Below, one piece after another: positions 11,182 through 20,567 of a DNA stretch of 20,567 nucleotides (its first letter is position 1; the number at the start of each line of letters is the position of its first letter). Source of the stretch: Pelargonium cotyledonis (taxonomy: Eukaryota > Streptophyta > Magnoliopsida > Geraniales > Geraniaceae); assembly GCA_036897625.1 (NCBI GenBank), contig JAYMTA010001333.1, forward strand, positions 1-20,567, in the 5' to 3' direction. Made by a program: the position numbers and the translations under genes. A model generated the notes under the pieces. The model ran no database searches. It was not told where the DNA came from and saw only the letters and a program-made list of their open reading frames with translations.

Positions 11182-13934
11182 TCATACATGTTCCGGGTGT
11201 GGAGTAACGGCTGGTCCTGATGCAATAGCAAACTGCAGACCCCTACGCTGCCCTGATTGCAGCACAAAAGCAACTTGTGTAGCTGCCAATGCTGCGGCCT
11301 CCTGGTTCACCAAAAATATTTAAACCCTTTAGAACTCTTTAATGCATTTAGGAATTATATGTTCTAGCGCTAACCATATGAAGTACCAAAAATTATATGC
11401 ATTTAGGAATTATATGCAGATTGTAAAATATCAAAACTGAGCATTGTAAGTAGAATCAAAGGAGAAAATGACCTGTCTTTGAGTTTGCCTTCGGCGCTGC
11501 AATATACTGATGGCCCAAGCCATGATGTAGCAAGGCAAAAGAAACCCAGCAGCCCGAAGCAAGAAAAGCTGTGAATAATAGGTCAATTTGTCAATTTGCT
11601 TACCCTTTGAACCAAAGAAAAAACCTACGACTTCAACACTCTAAAACATATGAGCTCATTTCAAAAAAAAAATTTGGATGCAGATCTGTGAAATCTACCC
11701 ACGGACATCCAAACCAAGTTCCACTCACAGAAAAGAAATTAGATGCATCATCATCATCTCCATCAGTATCTGCAACAGTTAATGCATGCCTCAAGAGCAG
11801 AAGTGCCATCAACTGCAAAATACAGGCAATTAATCTTAGATATTAAGTCATCAATCACAGGGCATCAGAGAAAATGGACAAATGATTTAGAAAGTCATCA
11901 ATCACAAAAACAATTATTTATTGGCCCAACACATGATGCAGATCGAAAGATTTGCAGAATACTTGAGGTTTTTGGCAATCTGCATTTCATTCCTTGTTGA
12001 GGCATTAATGATTCGAGGTCTTACTATCAAAGCAACTGAGCGACAAAATGCAGCTCCACTGGCATTTGAAGCAGCGTATTCATCATATTCAGCTTCCAAA
12101 AAGTGACGTTCTGCCTCTGCAATTGCTAAGAGGCGAGGATCATTTAAATCCAAGGGGGTGCCTGAAATTGTCCAGCCTCCACTGAAACAAACATCCATGA
12201 TCAGAAAATCATACGAGAATAAAGCAAAACTAACATTCCCGATGCACAACCAGACTAAATTTCAGATGTTCAAAGAATATGTATGGAAGAATATACAAAT
12301 TCCTGAATAGACTTACCCAATATCAATGGCAATATCTTCAGGACGAGGTGGAAGAGGTGGAGCAGTATAATCTGGTTGATAAGGCTGTTCATCGAATATT
12401 TGTAAGACTATCATTTAGATCAAGAATGATTTGAATCTCAGATATGTTCACAAAACAAGCAATCAACATTGTGATTAGGCTGAACTTTTAGAGGCTAAGA
12501 AGCATATGCACAAGGTTAAGGGTAAATACAAATCTTCAAAGGAAGCAAATGCCCTTTTAAGAAAATGATCCAACACATCTCGGTAAGTAGACACTATAAT
12601 ACTCCTCATTAATAATAAAAGAAACCAGAAAGATTACTCTAGCCGAAAGCAAAAATGGTTGCCAAGTCAAACCTTAAACAATAAAAACTAGTAAACACAT
12701 TTATTTCCCTTCAAAATTCAATCTTAAGGACAATAAGTAGAAAGAGGTCTTAATCCATCATGATATTTCCTCTCTGCCATGATCAGTTTACAAGGCATAT
12801 TTGTGTACATAGGTTTTATTTAGTGATTAAAACATTTTTATATTCTTCATTCACATGCACAACACATACCACACAGTCACATGAAGGGACAACAACAAAA
12901 CCGATCTCCAAATGTATCGATAAGACAATAAACTGTTTATCCATGTAAAAGAAAAAACCAGATGAATGAGGCATACCTGGTGGCAGATCTCACAAATTAT
13001 ATCTCCCTTCTCATTGCACCAATGCTGAACACACTTTCTGTGAGCATACTGCAAACAACCGTAGTAGTCATTGAGTATCCATTGCAATCAAATAAACAGA
13101 CAAAACAGACGGGTAATTAGTTTAAACTTTAAAATGTCACCTCCAAGAATGATATCAGTTGAAGAAAAACATCACCAAAAGTTGAAAATGGTTAAAACAC
13201 GTCTAAATACAACAAAGGGACCAGATTCACCATAATAGCCCATTACACAACATTATAAAATGCAAAAAGACAATTAAATGCATAACAGATAAAAGCGTTT
13301 CACTGTTCCATCTAAGCATAATCAAATTGGATAGCTGTAATTTTCCTTACCTCAACCCTCTGAAGATGAGGGATATTGCCATATGCTATCAAGTAAACTG
13401 TTTTTATATTCATACCACTACTAACATTTAACAAGAACACCCACCACATCTGGTCAGAAAAAGAATCAACCCGACAAATCTAGCTCTTGATCCTCCGAGG
13501 AGAAAATATTTCACATTGATCAAATGTGTATCATACAAAACAAAATATACCATACATTGTAAAACACAAAAAAATGCATAGATCAACAAATTCATACATA
13601 ATTTGAAGGAAAAAAACATTATTTGTTAATGTTGGTATCAAAATCATACCTTGAGACTTCCACTACAAGCACAAGGAGACTCCAAATTTTCAATGTAATC
13701 TTCCTCCTGGCAAATGCGGCACTCCGCTCCCTCAATGAGAGGCGCGTCCTCATCGAAACCCTCGTTTTCCCCTTCCTCCACCCTCAGCGTCGGCGAGGAA
13801 GAGGACGTCCCCGAAGCCTCAGAGCCGTGGGTCCCAGCAGAAGGAGCCAAAGCCTGAACTTCTCCTCCCTCACCCGACTGTACGGTCATAGGCCTGACAA
13901 TCCTGTCCACATACAACACCAAGTGATCGCTCAT
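11182..13934 (-). CDS. RING-CH (RINGv) zinc-finger membrane protein, probable E3 ubiquitin ligase
   Basis: Seven coding exons, in transcript order: 13934-13650, 13048-12977, 12384-12317, 12181-12025, 11812-11729, 11568-11473 and 11301-11182, all with GT-AG introns and consistent phases. They encode 293 aa. Residues 1-70 begin MSDHLVLYVDRIV and contain a Ser- and Glu-rich stretch. A C4HC3 RING-CH finger spans 72-117: C72/C75, C88/C90, H98/C101, C114/C117 (CRIC, CAC, AHRKC, CEIC). A proline-rich linker and the conserved GWTISGTPLDL segment follow. Two hydrophobic segments at about 188-205 and 223-247 suggest membrane anchoring. The C-terminus is hydrophilic and rich in alanine and glutamine. 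This is the plant MARCH-like family; members transfer ubiquitin from an E2 to substrate proteins, here probably at an endomembrane. The start is the first in-frame ATG. The next gene on the right is the apyrase, as in Arabidopsis (At2g02960/At2g02970). The substrate is unknown. Confidence 0.93.
11343..11416. repeat. 19-bp direct repeat in RINGv intron 6
   Basis: The sequence tgcatttaggaattatatg occurs at 11343-11361 and again at 11398-11416, inside the last intron. It looks like a local duplication; no terminal structure of a transposon is seen. Confidence 0.75.
11845..11906. repeat. 15-bp direct repeat in RINGv intron 4
   Basis: The sequence aagtcatcaatcaca occurs at 11845-11859 and again at 11892-11906, inside intron 4. 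It is probably a small tandem-type duplication. Confidence 0.7.
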
Positions 13935-14400
13935 ATTTGTTCCTCCAACAAGCAAAAACACCACCCTCCCCTAATTCGCAACAAATTTATTACTATATTT
14001 TTTCTTTAAATTCCCTTCTCAAATCAAAAAAGACATTGATTTTATACAAAGAAGTTGAGAAAGGAACCCTAGAAACCAACGACCGCGGCGGGGAGAACTG
14101 CGGGCTGGAGGTTTCCGAGAAAATCAAAGAGAAAGAAAATGTAATCAGAGAGGAAACAAAGATAGAAAAAATCTTTGAAATAAATTAAAAGAAAATTGAT
14201 TTATATTGAACGCAGAAGCGCGTGTGAAGCGATCCGTGTTTCGGATTATTTTGAAGGATCTAATTTTTACAGCGGAAAATTAAACAGAATTTAGGTTAAT
14301 TTTTTTCTATTTATAGAAACTTATTACAGTTAGTTCAGGTTAGGTGTCTGTGTCTTGCCCATTTTGTATGTTCGCTGACGTCCTCACAACGGTCACGAGG
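13935..14400 (-). promoter_or_regulatory. RINGv leader and proximal promoter
   Basis: On the minus strand the leader is rich in TTTCTTT and CTC tracts, as is common in plant 5' UTRs. A telo-box-like AACCCTA lies at 14065-14071 (plus strand). A short upstream ORF of five codons starts at 14036 and ends before the main start. A TGACGTC element (ACGT core) lies at 14376-14382. The main frame is open upstream of 13934, but no in-frame ATG is present there, so 13934 is the start. Confidence 0.4.
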
Positions 14401-15500
14401 GTACTTTTGTCTTTTCGTCATTGCCGCGTTGATGGCCGTTTCTTTTACACACCAATTAGCTGTGTCCGCTCAAAGAAAATTTTTAATTTCGTTTTGAATT
14501 TGGGAGAATTTGAAATTCATTTTGATGCGATATTGAGTACATATGTTGTTGTATCGCACGATATATTATTTTCGATGTGAAATTGAGTGTATCTGATTTA
14601 TAACATTATTTTATTGAATGAGAACACGTCTTCAATGTATAAATTTTATTATACTTATTCATTTTTGTGAGGCTTCTTTTGAGCGATCGGTAAATTGTTC
14701 AAGAGTAAATTTTTAGTCAGTAAAAACATTTAGATAACTGTTGACTGTTGTTGATTCATATGTGGTGTTGTATTCCTTTGAGATCCTTTCATATTGCACA
14801 CTTTGAGGTTCTTATTGGTAAAGAAAGGATTCGTGCCTCTCAAGTATTTGATCTTTTGGTTAATCGGGGCAATAGGTTGACGGGAATGATTGATGTGTGG
14901 ACAGTTATCTTGTGGAAATGATTGATGTCAACTCCTCGTCGGGTGTTGGGATGTCTCTAGGGGTTAAGGCATCAAGATTGCTTTCTTGTTACATGTGTTT
15001 CATCAATCTTGTAAGTTCTTTCTGCCAAGGCCAATCCGTCAAAATAAGTTTTTTAAGGGGGGTGTGTGAGAAAGGATGCAACGCGCCTTGTGAAACCACG
15101 CGGACGGATGCAAACGCGGGACAAAAGTATGAGGATATGGTAAAATTGTAGTTCATATTTTTTTTCCTAAATACTTTTGTAACCATTAGTTGGTAGCGAT
15201 ATGTTTGGTTTTGCCTCACTTTACACACGCACATGTATCATCTGGACAATTAGCAAGTGACCAAAACAAATGATGAGGACATAGAATACATTCATGAACT
15301 TCTGTTATAATGTTCCTTTCAATAATCAGAATAATAACAAAAAATTAGACAAGAAATAGTTATTCATACAACAAGAATTTCCCCAAAATCCCATGTAGGC
15401 AGAGTTGCCTACAACCAACACTCTCAGCCTTAGCATCGTAGCCGTGTACTATAAATAAATGATTGAGCAATGATCATACAATATATATAGTGATTCCCTC
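14401..15500. other. Intergenic spacer, no gene supported
   Basis: This spacer separates the 5' end of the RINGv gene from the 3' end of the apyrase gene. The block 14890-15130 is distinctly GC-richer and holds an 84-codon plus-strand frame (14897-15151) with no recognised domain. Within it, GGATGCAACGCG and GGATGCAAACGCG occur about 30 bp apart. This could be a remnant of an inserted element, but I see no termini. The remainder is AT-rich. Confidence 0.4.
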
Positions 15501-15734
15501 TGAATGCAAAAGGAGAATCGAATTTTCTATCCTAGTTCCACTTTAATATACCATTGTATATTCTATACTGTGTTCCCGCCATGATATACAAACCCCCACG
15601 ATTTCCTACTAGCATGGACAGCCGAAGAAGATGTAACTCATTTAAATGATGCAATAACAGAGATCTTCCCCTCTCATCCAAAAACTGGGAGCAAGTACCT
15701 CCCTTCTTGAAAGCATTGGCAACAGGAACTGTAA

Positions 15735-19915
<4,181 letters not shown>

Positions 19916-19916
<1 letters not shown>

Positions 19917-19948
19917 CAAAAACGAGAGATGGGCGAGGAAAGAACCAT
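19916..19948 (-). CDS. 10-codon uORF overlapping the apyrase start (UGAUG)
   Basis: An ATG at 19948 opens a frame reading MVLSSPISRF. Its TGA stop shares its final A with the apyrase ATG at 19916, giving TGATG. Such overlaps permit termination followed by reinitiation on the next start. The main ATG has a poor context (T at -3, C at +4) and the uORF ATG has G at +4. Ribosomes could therefore translate the uORF first, and reach either residue 1 by reinitiation or Met19 (strong context) by leaky scanning. That the uORF exists is seen directly; its use is inferred. Confidence 0.5.
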
Positions 19949-20185
19949 GGATGTGGGTCAGATCGGAGACGGAGAAGAGGGACAAAATCGGAATAAATTG
20001 AAATTGCCCTCTGTCTCGGTCTCTGAGAAAAGCTCTGAGATTCTCCTCCGCCGACCGAGTCTCGTATTCGCAGAGACGAGACGAGACGGCGATTGATGTC
20101 TTTTGATTTTCAATTTAGGCGTATTATTGAGTCGCCTCGCGTTTTTCAAATGAATTTCATATCCTCCCTCCCGGAGTTTCGCCTG

Positions 20186-20330
20186 TTGACTGCCGTTGAC
20201 CTATTTTTAGACAATTGGGCTTCGCTATGCTTAAAGGGGCCGCGATTATTAAGCTTCAGGCCGTCAGGCGTTCACCTATCTCGGAGCCCACATTCATATA
20301 CGGGCCTCTAGTAAGGCCCATCAAATTTTC
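20186..20330 (-). promoter_or_regulatory. Apyrase promoter region with site II motifs and a W-box pair
   Basis: Upstream of the apyrase leader there are TGGGCY site II motifs: GGCCCA at 20315-20320 and GCCCA at 20286-20290 read as TGGGCC and TGGGCT on the gene strand, and TGGGCT at 20216-20221 lies on the plus strand. Two W-box cores, TTGACT (20186-20191) and TTGACC (20196-20201), lie ten bases apart. Site II suggests broad expression; W-boxes bind WRKY factors and suggest stress responsiveness. The start site itself is not determined. Confidence 0.4.
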
Positions 20331-20567
20331 ACAGAAGTTAAGTTTTTTCTCTTCTTTTGTCGTGGATTCTGATGCACATCATCAAGCTTTATAAAAGTCG
20401 ATCAAATAGAAAGATAAAAGAAAACTAGTGTTTTGTGTTTGATTGTAGATGATACCTTGAATTTCGATGAACATATAGTATAAATTTTGGTTTTAATAAG
20501 TTTGCGAATGAGACGACTTATGTTTCAATTACTAATTCACCATGATGATATGAACGAAATTCAATGA
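20331..20567. other. Upstream flank, no feature seen
   Basis: AT-rich sequence at the window edge with no open frame or repeat of note. It may be more distal apyrase promoter, or intergenic DNA toward a gene outside the window. Confidence 0.4.

Noticed and set aside
13623-14009. 128-codon plus-strand frame over RINGv exon 1
   Set aside because: Antisense shadow of the RING-CH coding exon; no recognisable protein.
14897-15151. 84-codon plus-strand frame in the spacer
   Set aside because: It has no domain, no neighbouring exon and no promoter; kept only as part of the compositional block.
19917-19985. Extension of the apyrase N-terminus upstream of 19916
   Set aside because: The frame is open but contains no ATG, and the Arabidopsis APY6 start (MRRSHAR) aligns with MRRPNAR at 19916.

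Overview
The window is nuclear DNA of a flowering plant, almost certainly a eudicot. It is AT-rich, genes are split by short GT-AG introns, intergenic spacing is wide, and promoters carry site II (TGGGCY) motifs. It holds a Stowaway-type MITE and a piece of plastid DNA. Three host protein genes are well supported, all on the minus strand: a CLE45-type signalling peptide (7815-8096, single exon), a RING-CH (RINGv/MARCH-like) membrane E3 ubiquitin ligase (11182-13934, seven coding exons, 293 aa), and an APY6-like apyrase of the GDA1/CD39 family (15735-19916, eight coding exons, 544 aa). I placed every exon junction of the two split genes from splice sites and reading phase; both reading frames close without a break.

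Layout. 1-5090 is AT-rich intergenic DNA with microsatellites and no gene I can support. From about 5095 to 10750 the plus strand shows promoter motifs, splice-like signals, scattered coding-looking segments and two poly(A) signals, but I could not assemble a recognisable protein; it may be a long non-coding or poorly conserved gene. If it is one transcription unit, the CLE gene lies inside it on the opposite strand. 11094-14200 is the RINGv gene with its leader. 14200-15730 is a spacer plus the apyrase 3' UTR. 15735-20330 is the apyrase gene and promoter.

The apyrase gene holds most of the unexpected structure. Intron 2 contains a degraded plastid petB fragment in antisense. Intron 6 contains a Stowaway MITE whose end lies about 20 bp from the 5' splice site. 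Intron 4 contains a coding-looking, splice-flanked stretch that would terminate the protein if included. The leader carries a 10-codon uORF whose stop overlaps the main start as UGAUG.

The genes do not form one pathway. The RINGv ligase and APY6 are also neighbours in Arabidopsis (At2g02960/At2g02970, from memory), so the pair looks like an old conserved block. The CLE gene acts independently, in receptor-kinase signalling.
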